This document shows, in pieces, positions 7,835 through 16,704 of a DNA stretch of 64,000 nucleotides; positions within the stretch are counted from its first letter, which is position 1, and every line of letters starts with the position of its first letter. Below the pieces are notes generated by a model that saw only the letters and a list, made by a program, of their open reading frames with translations, ran no database searches and was not told the DNA's origin. A program made the translations under genes and the position numbers. This DNA is from Sphingomonas ginsenosidimutans (GTDB lineage Bacteria > Pseudomonadota > Alphaproteobacteria > Sphingomonadales > Sphingomonadaceae), in the NCBI RefSeq assembly GCF_002374835.1, contig NZ_NWVD01000005.1, forward strand, positions 62,001 through 126,000. Direction: 5' to 3'.

Positions 7835-9403
7835 ATGCGCACCGTCACCGGCCGCCACGGGATCGTCAGCGCGCCGCACTATCTGGCGGCGGAGGCGGGG
7901 TGCGGCGTGCTGCGCGACGGCGGCAGTGCGTCGGAGGCGTGCGTCGCGGTCGCCGCCACGCTGGCGGTCGTCTATCCGCACATGACCGGGATCGGTGGCG
8001 ACGGGTTCTGGCTGATTGTGGAAGCCGACGGACGCGTCCATGGCATCCACGGGTGCGGCGGCGCGGCGGCGGCGGCGGACCTGTCGCTCTATGCCGGGAT
8101 GGCGACGGTGCCGACGCGCGGACCGCTGGCGGCGAATACCGTTGCCGGCACGATTTCGGCATGGGAAGCGGCGCTGGCGGGCGGCACGCTTCCGCTCGAC
8201 CGGCTGCTGCGCGATGCGATCGACCATGCCGAACGGGGTGTCGCCGTCACGGCGGGCGGCGCGGCGATCGCGGCGGCGAAGGGCGCGGAATTGCGGGGCC
8301 AGCCGGGCGCTTATGCCGCGATCTTCGAACCGGACGGCAGGCCGCTGGTGGCCGGCGACGTCCTGTGCCAGCCCGCGCTGGCCGCGACGCTGCGCACGCT
8401 GGCGGCGGACGGACTGGACAGCTTCTATCGCGGTGATCTGGCGCGGCGGATCGCGGCGGATCTGGCGGCGCTGGGCAGCCCGGTGTCGGCGGACGATCTG
8501 GCGGCGCATCGTGCGACGCGGCCCGACCCGCTGAGCGTCGCGATCCGCGGCGCGACGCTGTGGAACAGCGCGCCGCCGACGCAGGGGATCGCGTCGCTGC
8601 TGATCCTCGCGCTGTTCGACCGGCTGGAAATCGACAGCGTCGACGACCTGCCGTTCGTCCACGGGCTGGTCGAGGCGATCAAGCAGGCGTTCCGCTGGCG
8701 CGACCGGCATTGCGGCGACCCGGCGCACATGAGCGAGGACGCACAGGCGCTGCTGGACGATGCCGCCGTGCTGGATGCGATGGCCGCGGCGATCGATCCC
8801 GCGCGCGCGCTGCCGTGGCCGCAGCCGCCGCAATGGGGCGACACCTGCTGGTTCGGCGCGGCGGACGCGCGCGGGCAGGTGGTGTCGTGCATCCAGTCGA
8901 CCTATTTCGAATTCGGATCGGGCGTGGTGCTGCCCGACACCGGCATCACCTGGCAGAACCGCGGCAGCAGCTTTCGGCTGGTGGCGGCGGGGTGGAACGC
9001 GCTGAAGCCCGGGCGCAAGCCGTTCCATACGCTGAACCCCGCGCTGGCGCGGTTCGATGACGGGCGCGTCATGGCCTATGGCACGATGGGCGGGGAGGGG
9101 CAGCCGCAGACGCAGGGCGCCGTGTTCGCCCGCTATGCGCGCGGCGTCGATCTTCAGGATGCGATCTCGGCGCCGCGCTGGCTGCTGGGGCGTACCTGGG
9201 GCGAGGAGACGACCTCGCTCAAGCTGGAGGACGGATTCGCGCCCGACGTGTACGACGGGCTGGCAGCGGCGGGGCATCAGGTGGAGCGCGTCGGCGCGCC
9301 GACCGCGACGATGGGCCATGCCGGGGCGGTGGTGCGCCACGCCGACGGGCGGCTGGACGGCGCCACCGATCCGCGCAGCGACGGCGGCGTGGCGACATGG
9401 TGA
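7835..9403 (+). CDS. hpxW: Gamma-glutamyltransferase-family Ntn-hydrolase, HpxW (oxamate amidohydrolase) type
   Basis: 522 residues without a signal peptide, so cytoplasmic. The family pattern is clear: GGSASEACVAVAATLAVVYPHMTGIGGDGFWL near the N-terminus, and WGDTCWFGAADARG, where T337 would be the new N-terminal nucleophile after self-cleavage. Klebsiella HpxW is the characterised relative and turns oxamate into oxalate and ammonia. The presence here of HpxX, HpxY and HpxZ homologues supports that role over glutathione breakdown. The start follows the previous stop by 5 nt. The stop overlaps the amidohydrolase start by 7 nt. Confidence 0.82.
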   Translation: MRTVTGRHGIVSAPHYLAAEAGCGVLRDGGSASEACVAVAATLAVVYPHMTGIGGDGFWLIVEADGRVHGIHGCGGAAAAADLSLYAGMATVPTRGPLAANTVAGTISAWEAALAGGTLPLDRLLRDAIDHAERGVAVTAGGAAIAAAKGAELRGQPGAYAAIFEPDGRPLVAGDVLCQPALAATLRTLAADGLDSFYRGDLARRIAADLAALGSPVSADDLAAHRATRPDPLSVAIRGATLWNSAPPTQGIASLLILALFDRLEIDSVDDLPFVHGLVEAIKQAFRWRDRHCGDPAHMSEDAQALLDDAAVLDAMAAAIDPARALPWPQPPQWGDTCWFGAADARGQVVSCIQSTYFEFGSGVVLPDTGITWQNRGSSFRLVAAGWNALKPGRKPFHTLNPALARFDDGRVMAYGTMGGEGQPQTQGAVFARYARGVDLQDAISAPRWLLGRTWGEETTSLKLEDGFAPDVYDGLAAAGHQVERVGAPTATMGHAGAVVRHADGRLDGATDPRSDGGVATW

Positions 9404-10644
9404 CCGGCCTGCACCCCGGCGGCGCGCGCGCGGTGGCGCGGTGCGATGTACTGGGTACCGTCCCCTATAGCGACACGCCGGACGGGCTGTATCGCGGATG
9501 GCTTTCCCCGGCGTGGCGGGTGACACAGACGTTGCTGGGTGACTGGATGGCGCTGGCCGGGATGACCGTGCGCCGCGACGGTGCGACCAATCTGATCGGC
9601 CGTTATGAGGGAATGCGCGACGGCCCGCCGCTGCTGATCGGCAGCCATATCGACAGCGTGCGCGATGCCGGCCGCTATGACGGGATGCTGGGCGTCACGC
9701 TGGCGATCGAATGCGCCGCGGCGCTGCACGCGCGCGGTAAGCGGATGCCGTTCCCGATCGAGGTGATCGCGTTCGGCGACGAGGAAGGATCGCGCTTCCC
9801 CGCGGCGATGCTGACCAGTCGCGCGGCGGCGGGGACGCTGGCGGCGGTGCCCGACATGGCCGATGCGGCGGGCGTGACGCTGGCCGATGCGCTGGCGGAG
9901 GCGGGGACGACTCCCGCCGCGCTGCTGGCCGCGCGCCACCCCGGCGCGCTCGCCTATCTGGAGGCGCATATCGAGCAGGGGCCGGTGCTGGAGACCGAGG
10001 GGCTGGCACTGGGCGCGGTGACCGGGATCGCGGCGCAATTGCGCTTTTCCTGCTCCGTCACCGGGCAGGCGGGCCATGCCGGGACCAGCGCGATGCGACT
10101 GCGCCGCGACGCGTTGGCGGCGGCGGCGGAGATGGTGCTGGCGGTGGAGGCGCGCGGGCGGGCGGGCGGTGACGATCTGGTCGCCACCGTCGGGCAGCTG
10201 AAAGTGTCGCCCGGCGCGGCGAACGTGATCGCCGGCGCGGTCGCCTTCACCATCGACGTGCGATCGCCCGACGCGGCGGTGCGCGATGCCGCCGCGCAGG
10301 ACATTCTGGCGGCGGCGCGAGAGATTGCGGCGCGGCGCGGCGTCGATTTTTCCGCGACGCCGATCCACGATCTGCCCGCCAGCCCGTGCGACGCGGCGCT
10401 GACCGACCTGATGGCGGACGCGCTGGCGGCGTGCGGCCACCCGCCGCGCCGGCTGGCGAGCGGGGCGGGGCATGACGCGATGGTGATGGCGGCTTTGTGC
10501 CCCACCGCGATGCTGTTCATCCGCTGTCGCGGCGGCATCAGCCACGATCCGGCGGAACAGGTGAGCGACGACGATGCCGATGCCGCGCTGGCGGTGATGC
10601 GGCGGTTCATCGACAAATTGGGAGAGCGTTGTGAGCGGGCTTGA
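9397..10644 (+). CDS. hpxK: Allantoate amidohydrolase-type M20 metallohydrolase (AllC/HpxK)
   Basis: 415 residues, normal for the hydantoinase/carbamoylase subgroup of M20. Metal ligands are visible in GSHIDSV, DAGRYDGMLG, GDEEGSRFP and YLEAHIEQGP, and GISHDPAEQVS near the end matches the subgroup. The branch also holds N-carbamoyl amino acid hydrolases and ureidoglycolate enzymes, but the place between HpxW and a ureidoglycine transaminase homologue favours allantoate to ureidoglycine, ammonia and CO2. Its stop lies 14 nt inside the next gene. Confidence 0.85.
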   Translation: MVTGLHPGGARAVARCDVLGTVPYSDTPDGLYRGWLSPAWRVTQTLLGDWMALAGMTVRRDGATNLIGRYEGMRDGPPLLIGSHIDSVRDAGRYDGMLGVTLAIECAAALHARGKRMPFPIEVIAFGDEEGSRFPAAMLTSRAAAGTLAAVPDMADAAGVTLADALAEAGTTPAALLAARHPGALAYLEAHIEQGPVLETEGLALGAVTGIAAQLRFSCSVTGQAGHAGTSAMRLRRDALAAAAEMVLAVEARGRAGGDDLVATVGQLKVSPGAANVIAGAVAFTIDVRSPDAAVRDAAAQDILAAAREIAARRGVDFSATPIHDLPASPCDAALTDLMADALAACGHPPRRLASGAGHDAMVMAALCPTAMLFIRCRGGISHDPAEQVSDDDADAALAVMRRFIDKLGERCERA

Positions 10645-11869
10645 TCCGATGCTGTTCGGGGAGATCGATCCCCCGCAGCGGCTGCTGATGGGGCCGGGGC
10701 CGGTCAACGCGCACCCGCGCGTTTTGCGCGCCATGTCCGCCGACCTGCTGGGGCAGTTCGACCCGGAGATGACCGGGTATATGGAACAGGTGATGGCGCT
10801 GTACCGCCCGGTGTTCGGGACCGACAATCGCTGGACGTTCCTGATCGACGGGACCGCCCGCGCGGCGATCGAGGCGTCGCTGGTGTCGCTGGTCGAGCCG
10901 GGCGACACCGTGCTGGTGATCGATTTCGGCCGCTTCGGCCTGCTGCTGAAGGAGATATTGCAGCGGATCGGCGCGACGATCGTGTCGGTCGAGGCGCCGT
11001 GGGGCGAGGTGGTGCCGATGGACGCGATCGCCGCGGCGATCGCGCGGCACGGCCCGCGCGTGGTGGCGAGCGTGCATGGCGATACCAGCACGACGATGGC
11101 GCAGCCGCTGGCGGGGCTGGGCGATCTGTGCCGCAGCGCGGGCGCGTACAGCTATGTCGATGCGACCGCGACGATCGGTGGCATGGCGATCGAGGTAGAC
11201 GCATGGGGCGTCGACGTCGTCACCGGGGGCTTGCAGAAATGCCTGGGCGGGCCGTCCGGTTCGGCACCGATCACCGTGTCGGACCGCGCGGCGCAGCGGA
11301 TCTTCGCGCGGCGTCATGTCGAACAGGGGATTCGTCGCGCCGATATCGCCGACGGGCGGGGTCCGCGGATCGGGTCCAACTATTTCGACCTGGCGATGGT
11401 GATGGATTACTGGAGCGAGAAACGCCTGAACCATCATACCGAGGCGACGACGATGCTGTACGGCGCGCGCGAATGCGCGCGCGTCGCGCTGGGCGAGGGG
11501 TTGGCGGCGCGCTTCGATCGCCATGCGCGCGCGGGCGCTTCGGTGACGGCGGCGGCGCGGGCGATGGGCCTGACGGTATTCGGCGACGATGCGCACCGCA
11601 TGACCAACGTCACCGCGATCCACATCCCCGATGGCGTGGATGGCGAGGCGGTGCGCCGCCGGATGCGCGAGGATTTCGAGATCGAGATCGGCACCGCCTT
11701 CGGCCCGCTGGCGGGCAAGGTGTGGCGGATCGGGGCGATGGGCTATAACGCGATGAAGCATAAGGTGGCGCTGACGATCGGCGCGCTGGAAGCGGTGCTG
11801 CGCGCGGAAGGCCATCCGGTGCCGCCGGGCGCGGGGGTCGACGCGGCGCTGACGGTGTGGAACCGATGA
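10631..11869 (+). CDS. pucG: Ureidoglycine-glyoxylate aminotransferase homologue (PucG/HpxJ)
   Basis: 412 residues of the class V alanine-glyoxylate aminotransferase group: LLMGPGPVNAHPRVLRAM at the start, the PLP lysine K203 in TGGLQKCLGGPSG, and YSYVDATATIGG carrying the cofactor aspartate. A GTG start at 10631 has GGAGAG nearby and overlaps the previous gene. PucG of Bacillus and HpxJ of Klebsiella transaminate (S)-ureidoglycine with glyoxylate to give oxalurate and glycine; the flanking AllC-type and PuuE genes make that the best assignment. A plain serine- or alanine-glyoxylate aminotransferase cannot be excluded from sequence alone. Confidence 0.83.
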   Translation: MSGLDPMLFGEIDPPQRLLMGPGPVNAHPRVLRAMSADLLGQFDPEMTGYMEQVMALYRPVFGTDNRWTFLIDGTARAAIEASLVSLVEPGDTVLVIDFGRFGLLLKEILQRIGATIVSVEAPWGEVVPMDAIAAAIARHGPRVVASVHGDTSTTMAQPLAGLGDLCRSAGAYSYVDATATIGGMAIEVDAWGVDVVTGGLQKCLGGPSGSAPITVSDRAAQRIFARRHVEQGIRRADIADGRGPRIGSNYFDLAMVMDYWSEKRLNHHTEATTMLYGARECARVALGEGLAARFDRHARAGASVTAAARAMGLTVFGDDAHRMTNVTAIHIPDGVDGEAVRRRMREDFEIEIGTAFGPLAGKVWRIGAMGYNAMKHKVALTIGALEAVLRAEGHPVPPGAGVDAALTVWNR

Positions 11870-12738
11870 GCGCGCGCGACCTGATCGGCTATGGCGCGAC
11901 GCCGCCCGACGCGCGCTGGCCGGGCGGTGCGCGTGTCGCGGTGCAGTTCGTCATCAACTACGAGGAAGGCGCGGAGAACAGCGTCCTCAACGGCGATGCG
12001 GGGTCGGAGGCGTTCCTGTCCGACATGGTCGGGGCGGGCAGCCATGCAGGCCGCGCGATGGCGATGGAAAGCCTGTACGAATATGGCAGCCGCGCCGGTT
12101 TCTGGCGGCTGCACCGGCTGTTCACCGCGCGCGGCGTGCCCGTCACCGTCTTCGGCGTGGCGGCGGCGATGGCGATGAACCCGGCGGCGGTCGAGGCGAT
12201 GCTGGCCGCCGGCTGGGAAGTGGCAAGCCACGGCTGGCGCTGGATCGATTACCAGAACGTGCCCGAGGCGGTGGAGCGCGAGCATGTCGCGCGCGCGATC
12301 GAGGTGCACAGCCGGCTGACCGGCCAGCGCCCGCTCGGCTGGTATCAGGGGCGCACCAGCCCCCATACAGCGCGGATCGTGCGCGAGGAAGGCGGCTTCG
12401 TCTACGATGCCGACAGCTATGCCGACGATCTGCCTTACTATGTTCAGGGGCAGCTGATCGTCCCCTATTCGCTCGACGCCAACGATATGAAGATGGTGGC
12501 GCTGAACGGCTTTACCGAGGGCGAGCAGTTCTTCCGCTACCTGCGCGACACGTTCGAGGCGCTGCGCGGCGAGGGCGGGCGGATGATGTCGGTGGGGCTG
12601 CACGGGCGGATCGCCGGGCGGCCCGCGCGCGCGGCGGCGGTGGCGCGGTTCGTCGACCATGTGATCGCCAGCGGCGATGCGTGGATCGCGCGGCGGATCG
12701 ACATCGCGCGCCACTGGCTGGCGGTGCACCCGGCATGA
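11866..12738 (+). CDS. puuE: Allantoinase PuuE (polysaccharide-deacetylase fold)
   Basis: 290 residues. Typical PuuE motifs are VQFVINYEEGAENSVLNGD, SLYEYGSRAGFWRLHRLF, EVASHGWRWIDYQ and GWYQGRTSPHTARIV. PuuE opens allantoin to allantoate and is unrelated to the classic amidohydrolase-fold allantoinase AllB. The ATG at 11866 overlaps the transaminase stop (ATGA); an in-frame GTG lies 9 nt further up. The gene sits between the transaminase and the HpxZ homologue, and UraD, the source of its substrate, follows shortly after. Confidence 0.92.
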   Translation: MSARDLIGYGATPPDARWPGGARVAVQFVINYEEGAENSVLNGDAGSEAFLSDMVGAGSHAGRAMAMESLYEYGSRAGFWRLHRLFTARGVPVTVFGVAAAMAMNPAAVEAMLAAGWEVASHGWRWIDYQNVPEAVEREHVARAIEVHSRLTGQRPLGWYQGRTSPHTARIVREEGGFVYDADSYADDLPYYVQGQLIVPYSLDANDMKMVALNGFTEGEQFFRYLRDTFEALRGEGGRMMSVGLHGRIAGRPARAAAVARFVDHVIASGDAWIARRIDIARHWLAVHPA

Positions 12739-13133
12739 CGATGACCATCCCCATCGCCATCAACGATCCGCAGGCGCTGGCCGAGGTGACCGCGGCGTTC
12801 CACGCCTATGAACGCGCGCTGATGGCGGACGATATCGCCGCGATGGACGCGCTGTTCCACGACGCGCCCACCACCAACCGCTATGGCGTGGGCGAGGTGC
12901 TGTACGGGATCGCGGCGATCCGCGCATTCCGCAAGGGGCGCGGCGGATCGCCGCAGCGGCGGCTCGGGCGGGTCGCGATCACCGTCTATGGCGGGCGGTT
13001 CGCGACCGCCGATGCGGAGTTCTTCCGCGAGGGCAGCGAACGGCGCGGGCGGCAGACGCAGGCCTGGGTGCGGTTCGAGGACGGCTGGAAGGTCGTGTCC
13101 GCGCATGTCAGCCTTGAGGGGACGGGATCGTGA
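12735..13133 (+). CDS. hpxZ: HpxZ/AtzH-like protein (DUF3225, SnoaL/NTF2-like fold)
   Basis: 132 residues, the usual size for this family. ITEDPQ-like INDPQALAEVTAAFHAYERALMADD, then LFHDAPTTNRYGVGE, IRAFRKGRG and FFREGSERRGRQTQAWVRF are the recognisable family features. Klebsiella HpxZ is required for purine nitrogen use; the relative AtzH removes a carboxyl group from 1,3-dicarboxyurea in cyanuric acid breakdown. It overlaps both neighbours by 4 nt. I infer a step in handling oxalurate or a carboxylated urea derivative with the AtzE-type amidase; the precise reaction in this pathway is not established. Confidence 0.82.
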   Translation: MTMTIPIAINDPQALAEVTAAFHAYERALMADDIAAMDALFHDAPTTNRYGVGEVLYGIAAIRAFRKGRGGSPQRRLGRVAITVYGGRFATADAEFFREGSERRGRQTQAWVRFEDGWKVVSAHVSLEGTGS

Positions 13134-13570
13134 CCGCGCTGTTCGAACATAGCCCATGGGTGGAGGCGCGTGCCGATGCGCGGCCGTCGAGCGGCGACCG
13201 GCACACCGACCTGATGGCGGTGGTGGCGACCGCCAGCGACGCCGAGCGGCTGGCGCTGATCCGCGCGCATCCCGAACTGGCGGGCAAGGCGGCGATCGAC
13301 GGGACGCTGACGCACGCATCGGCGGCGGAGCAGGCGTCGGCGGGGCTGGACCGGTTGACCGCGGAGGAGTTCGCGCGCTTCCACGATCTCAACGCGCGCT
13401 ATCGCGAGCGGTTCGGCTTTCCCTTCATCATCTGCGTCCGGCTGACCGACAAGGCGGGCATCCTGGCGGCGATGGCGGCGCGGCTGGCGAACGACCGCGA
13501 TACCGAGATCGCCACCGCGATCGACGAGATCGGCAAGATCACGAAGCTGCGGCTGGAGGAGGCGGCATGA
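13130..13570 (+). CDS. uraD: OHCU decarboxylase UraD (short N-terminus)
   Basis: 146 residues from a GTG that overlaps the HpxZ stop (GTGA). The active-site motifs are present: H47 in RAHPELAGKAA, SAAEQ at 64-68, and the late FGFPFIICVR segment. The enzyme decarboxylates 2-oxo-4-hydroxy-4-carboxy-5-ureidoimidazoline to (S)-allantoin. Family members usually have about 20 more residues before FEHSPWVEARA; here an in-frame stop at 13115-13117 rules out extension, so the first helix is shortened. All visible catalytic residues lie in the retained part, so the enzyme is probably active. Confidence 0.88.
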   Translation: MTALFEHSPWVEARADARPSSGDRHTDLMAVVATASDAERLALIRAHPELAGKAAIDGTLTHASAAEQASAGLDRLTAEEFARFHDLNARYRERFGFPFIICVRLTDKAGILAAMAARLANDRDTEIATAIDEIGKITKLRLEEAA

Positions 13571-14970
13571 CGCTGACCGGGCTGGAGGCGCGGGTCGCGC
13601 GCGACCTGGAATGGCTCGACTGGGGCGGCGCGGACTGGACGGTGCCGCGCGGCGACGATGCCTATGACGTCGTCATCGTCGGCGGCGGACAGAGCGGGCT
13701 GGGCGCCGCCTTCGCGCTGATCGGCGAACGAGTGAACCGCCTCCTGGTGCTGGACGAAAATCCGGCCGGGCGCGAGGGGCCGTGGGCCACCTATGCGCGG
13801 ATGCGCACGCTACGCACGCCCAAGCACCTGACCGGGATCGACATGGGCATCCCCAGCCTGACGTTCCGCGCCTGGTATGAGGCGCAGTTCGGGGCGGACG
13901 CCTGGGACGCGCTGGGCAAGATCCCGCGCGCGATGTGGATGGACTATCTGCGCTGGTACCGCCGCGTCCTGAACCTGCCGGTGCGCAACGAGGCGAAGGT
14001 GGTGGCGATCGATCCCGCCGGCACCGGGCTGTTCCGCGTCAGGCTGGCGGACGGAGAGGTGCTGACCGCGCGCAAGGTGGTGCTGGCCACCGGCATCCAG
14101 GGCGGCGGGGAATGGCATGTCCCCGCCTTCGTCGGCGACGCGCTGCCGCCGCACCTCTACGCCCATACCTCCGCCGGGATCGATTACGCCGCGCTGGCGG
14201 GCAAGCGCATCGGCATATTGGGGATCGGCGCGTCGGCGTTCGACAATGCCAACGCCGCGCTGGAGGCGGGCGTCGCCGAAGTGCACGTCTTCGCGCGGCG
14301 CGAGGCATTGCCGCGCGTCAACCCGATCCGCTTCATGGAGCGGGTGGGGATGACCCCGCGCTACCCCGCGCTGGCCGATGCCGACAAATATCGCGCGATG
14401 CGCGACTTCCTGATGAAGAACCAGCCGCCGACCACCGACATGTTCGAGGCGGCGAGCGCGCATCCCGGCTTCGCGCTGCATCTGGGCAGCCCGTGGCTGT
14501 CGGTGGAAACGGCAGGCGAGGGCGCACGGGTGACGACGCCCAGGGGGCATTTCGACTTCGATTTCCTGGTGCTGTCGACCGGGTTGCTGTCCGACCCGGC
14601 GCTACGCCCCGAACTGGGCGAGGTGGCGGACCGGATCGCGCGCTGGGCCGATCGCTACACGCCGCCGCCGGGGCAGGCGCATCCGCTGCTCGACGCGCAC
14701 CCCTATCTGGGGCCGGCGTTCGAGCTGTTGCCGCGCCGGGCGGAGGATGCCGCGCTGCTGCACGGGCTGTTCGCGTTCAATTATTCGGCGTTGGCCAGCA
14801 TCGGCCTGTCCGCCGCCGCGCTGTCGGGGCTGAAGCATGCGCTGCCGCGGCTGGCGAAGGGGGTGGCGGACCAGCTGTTCCGCGACGATGCCGGGGCGCT
14901 GGTCGACGCGTTCATCGCCTATGACGAGCCGGAATTCGCCGGACAATGGCCGCGCGGGGTGGCGGCATGA
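13567..14970 (+). CDS. hpyO: FAD/NAD(P)-binding flavoprotein, probable urate hydroxylase (HpyO type)
   Basis: 467 residues. An N-terminal helix precedes the FAD-binding motif VVIVGGGQSGLG (residues about 36-46), and a second dinucleotide site GILGIGASAFDNA begins near residue 216, with ATG-type closing motifs VLATGIQGGGEW and LVLSTGLLSDP. This two-site arrangement resembles flavin monooxygenases. HpyO, described in Xanthomonas, is a urate hydroxylase of this broad kind. No uricase or HpxO homologue is present, and the gene sits between UraD and UraH, exactly where the urate-oxidising step is missing. The assignment rests mainly on context. Confidence 0.7.
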   Translation: MTLTGLEARVARDLEWLDWGGADWTVPRGDDAYDVVIVGGGQSGLGAAFALIGERVNRLLVLDENPAGREGPWATYARMRTLRTPKHLTGIDMGIPSLTFRAWYEAQFGADAWDALGKIPRAMWMDYLRWYRRVLNLPVRNEAKVVAIDPAGTGLFRVRLADGEVLTARKVVLATGIQGGGEWHVPAFVGDALPPHLYAHTSAGIDYAALAGKRIGILGIGASAFDNANAALEAGVAEVHVFARREALPRVNPIRFMERVGMTPRYPALADADKYRAMRDFLMKNQPPTTDMFEAASAHPGFALHLGSPWLSVETAGEGARVTTPRGHFDFDFLVLSTGLLSDPALRPELGEVADRIARWADRYTPPPGQAHPLLDAHPYLGPAFELLPRRAEDAALLHGLFAFNYSALASIGLSAAALSGLKHALPRLAKGVADQLFRDDAGALVDAFIAYDEPEFAGQWPRGVAA

Positions 14971-15302
14971 CGACGCTGTCGACGCATGTGCTGGACACGA
15001 TGCACGGCTGTCCCGCCGCCGGAATGGCGGTGACGCTGCATGGCCCCGATAGCGTGCTGGCGACCGGGACGACGGATGCCGACGGGCGGTGTCCGGGGCT
15101 GTTCCCGCCCGCGCTGGCGATGGGCACGTACCGGCTGGCGTTCTCGGTGGCGGATTACTTCCGCGCGCGCGGTGTGGCGCTGCCCGATCCGCCGTTCCTC
15201 GACGAGGTGACGATCGCGTTCGGCATCGCCGACGGGGGCAGGCATTATCATGTGCCGCTGCTCGTCTCGCCCTTTGCCTATTCCACCTATCGCGGGAGTT
15301 GA
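14967..15302 (+). CDS. uraH: 5-Hydroxyisourate hydrolase (transthyretin-like)
   Basis: 111 residues with the transthyretin-like family hallmarks: STHVLDTMHGCPAAGM at the N-terminus (catalytic His at 7), DGRCPGLFPP, and the C-terminal tetrapeptide YRGS (108-111) that marks HIU hydrolases. No signal peptide, so it acts in the cytoplasm. It overlaps the flavoprotein stop (ATGA) and would take that enzyme's product. The gene order flavoprotein-UraH directly after UraD covers urate to allantoin in three adjacent genes. Confidence 0.95.
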   Translation: MTTLSTHVLDTMHGCPAAGMAVTLHGPDSVLATGTTDADGRCPGLFPPALAMGTYRLAFSVADYFRARGVALPDPPFLDEVTIAFGIADGGRHYHVPLLVSPFAYSTYRGS

Positions 15303-15303
15303 G

Positions 15304-16704
15304 GTGACGATCCGTTTCATCCTGGACGGCGAGCTGGTGGAGGTGGCGGATGCGCCCGCCACCGCGACGTTGCTCGACCATCTGCGCTATCGCCTGCGCC
15401 GCACCGGCACCAAGGAAGGGTGCGCCGAGGGGGATTGCGGCGCGTGCACCGTGCTGGTCGGCGAGGCGGACGGTGCGCGGGTGGCGTGGCGCGCGGTCAA
15501 CGCGTGCATCCAGTTCCTGCCGATGCTGCATGGCAAGGCGCTGATGACGGTCGAGAGCCTTTCCGGCGACACGCCGCTGCAATCGTGCATGGCGGCCAAC
15601 GGCAGTTCGCAATGCGGCTTCTGCACGCCCGGCTTCGTCATGTCGCTGCACGGGCGCAGCATCGGCGCGGCGGGGTGCGATCTTCCGGTCGAGGACGTGA
15701 TCGCCGGCAACCTGTGCCGCTGCACCGGCTATGGCCCGATCCTGACGGCGGGGCGTGAGGTGGCGCCGGTCGTGCGCGACGATGCCGCGCTGGCCACCGC
15801 GCTGGCTGCGATCCCGGCGGGGGCGTCGGGTGACGGCTGGTATGCGCCCGCCACGGTCGACGAGCTGGCGGCGTTGCTGGCGGCGCACCCGCAGGCGCGG
15901 ATCGTCGCCGGAGCGACCGACGTGGCGCTGTGGGTGACCAAGGGGCTGCGCGATCTGGGGACAGTGATCTTCGTCGGCGATATCGCCGAACTGCGCCGGA
16001 TCGAGGAAAGCGAGGCGGGGCTGACGATCGGCGCGGCGGTGCGCTATGCCGAGGCGCATCGGGCGCTGGCGGCGCTGCACCCCGATCTGGGCGAACTGGT
16101 GCGGCGGATCGGCGGGTTGCAGGTGCGCAACGCCGCGACGATCGGCGGCAACATCGCCAACGGCTCCCCGATCGGCGACGGGCCCCCCGCGCTGATCGCG
16201 ATGGACGCGACGCTGACGCTGGCGGGCGCGGACGGTCGGCGGACGATCGCGCTGGCGGATTACTTCCTCGACTACGGTCGGCAGGACCGGCGTTCGGGGG
16301 AGTTCGTGGAGAGCATTTTCGTGCCCCGCCCCCACGCCGGTGACGTGATCCATATCGCCAAGCTGTCGCGGCGGTTCGACAGCGATATCTCCGCGGTGTG
16401 CGGGGCGGTGCGGCTGCGCGTGGCCGATGGGGCGATTGTGGCGGCGCGGGTGGCGTTCGGCGGGATGGCGGCGACCCCGCGCCGCGCGGCGGCGTGCGAG
16501 GCGGCGCTGACCGGCCAGCCTTTTGCCGAGGCGACGATCGCGCGCGCGGCCGACGCGCTGGCGGGCGACTTCACCCCGTTGACCGACGTGCGCGGGAGTG
16601 CGGCCTATCGCCGGCAGGCGGCGGCGTCGGTGCTGTGGCGGATATGGCATCGCGCGGCGGGGCGCGACGTATCGGTGCGCGACGTGGAGGCGATCGGTGC
16701 ATAA
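15304..16704 (+). CDS. xdhA: Xanthine dehydrogenase, small (Fe-S/FAD) subunit
   Basis: 466 residues. Two [2Fe-2S] clusters are visible: C40, C45, C48 and C68 (KEGCAEGDCGACTV), then C104, C107, C138 and C140 (CGFCTPG ... NLCRCTGYGP). The FAD domain follows with IVAGATDVALWVTKGL and VRNAATIGGNIANGSPIGD. A GTG start at 15304 lies one base past the UraH stop and has GGGAG upstream. The stop overlaps the large subunit start by 8 nt. Together with XdhB it oxidises hypoxanthine to xanthine and xanthine to urate, passing electrons to NAD+. Confidence 0.95.
   Translation: MTIRFILDGELVEVADAPATATLLDHLRYRLRRTGTKEGCAEGDCGACTVLVGEADGARVAWRAVNACIQFLPMLHGKALMTVESLSGDTPLQSCMAANGSSQCGFCTPGFVMSLHGRSIGAAGCDLPVEDVIAGNLCRCTGYGPILTAGREVAPVVRDDAALATALAAIPAGASGDGWYAPATVDELAALLAAHPQARIVAGATDVALWVTKGLRDLGTVIFVGDIAELRRIEESEAGLTIGAAVRYAEAHRALAALHPDLGELVRRIGGLQVRNAATIGGNIANGSPIGDGPPALIAMDATLTLAGADGRRTIALADYFLDYGRQDRRSGEFVESIFVPRPHAGDVIHIAKLSRRFDSDISAVCGAVRLRVADGAIVAARVAFGGMAATPRRAAACEAALTGQPFAEATIARAADALAGDFTPLTDVRGSAAYRRQAAASVLWRIWHRAAGRDVSVRDVEAIGA

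Noticed and set aside
7676-9526. Long - strand open frame (616 codons) opposite hpxW
   Set aside because: Same shadow pattern: mirrored codons of a well-supported gamma-glutamyltransferase-family gene; no start site or family features.
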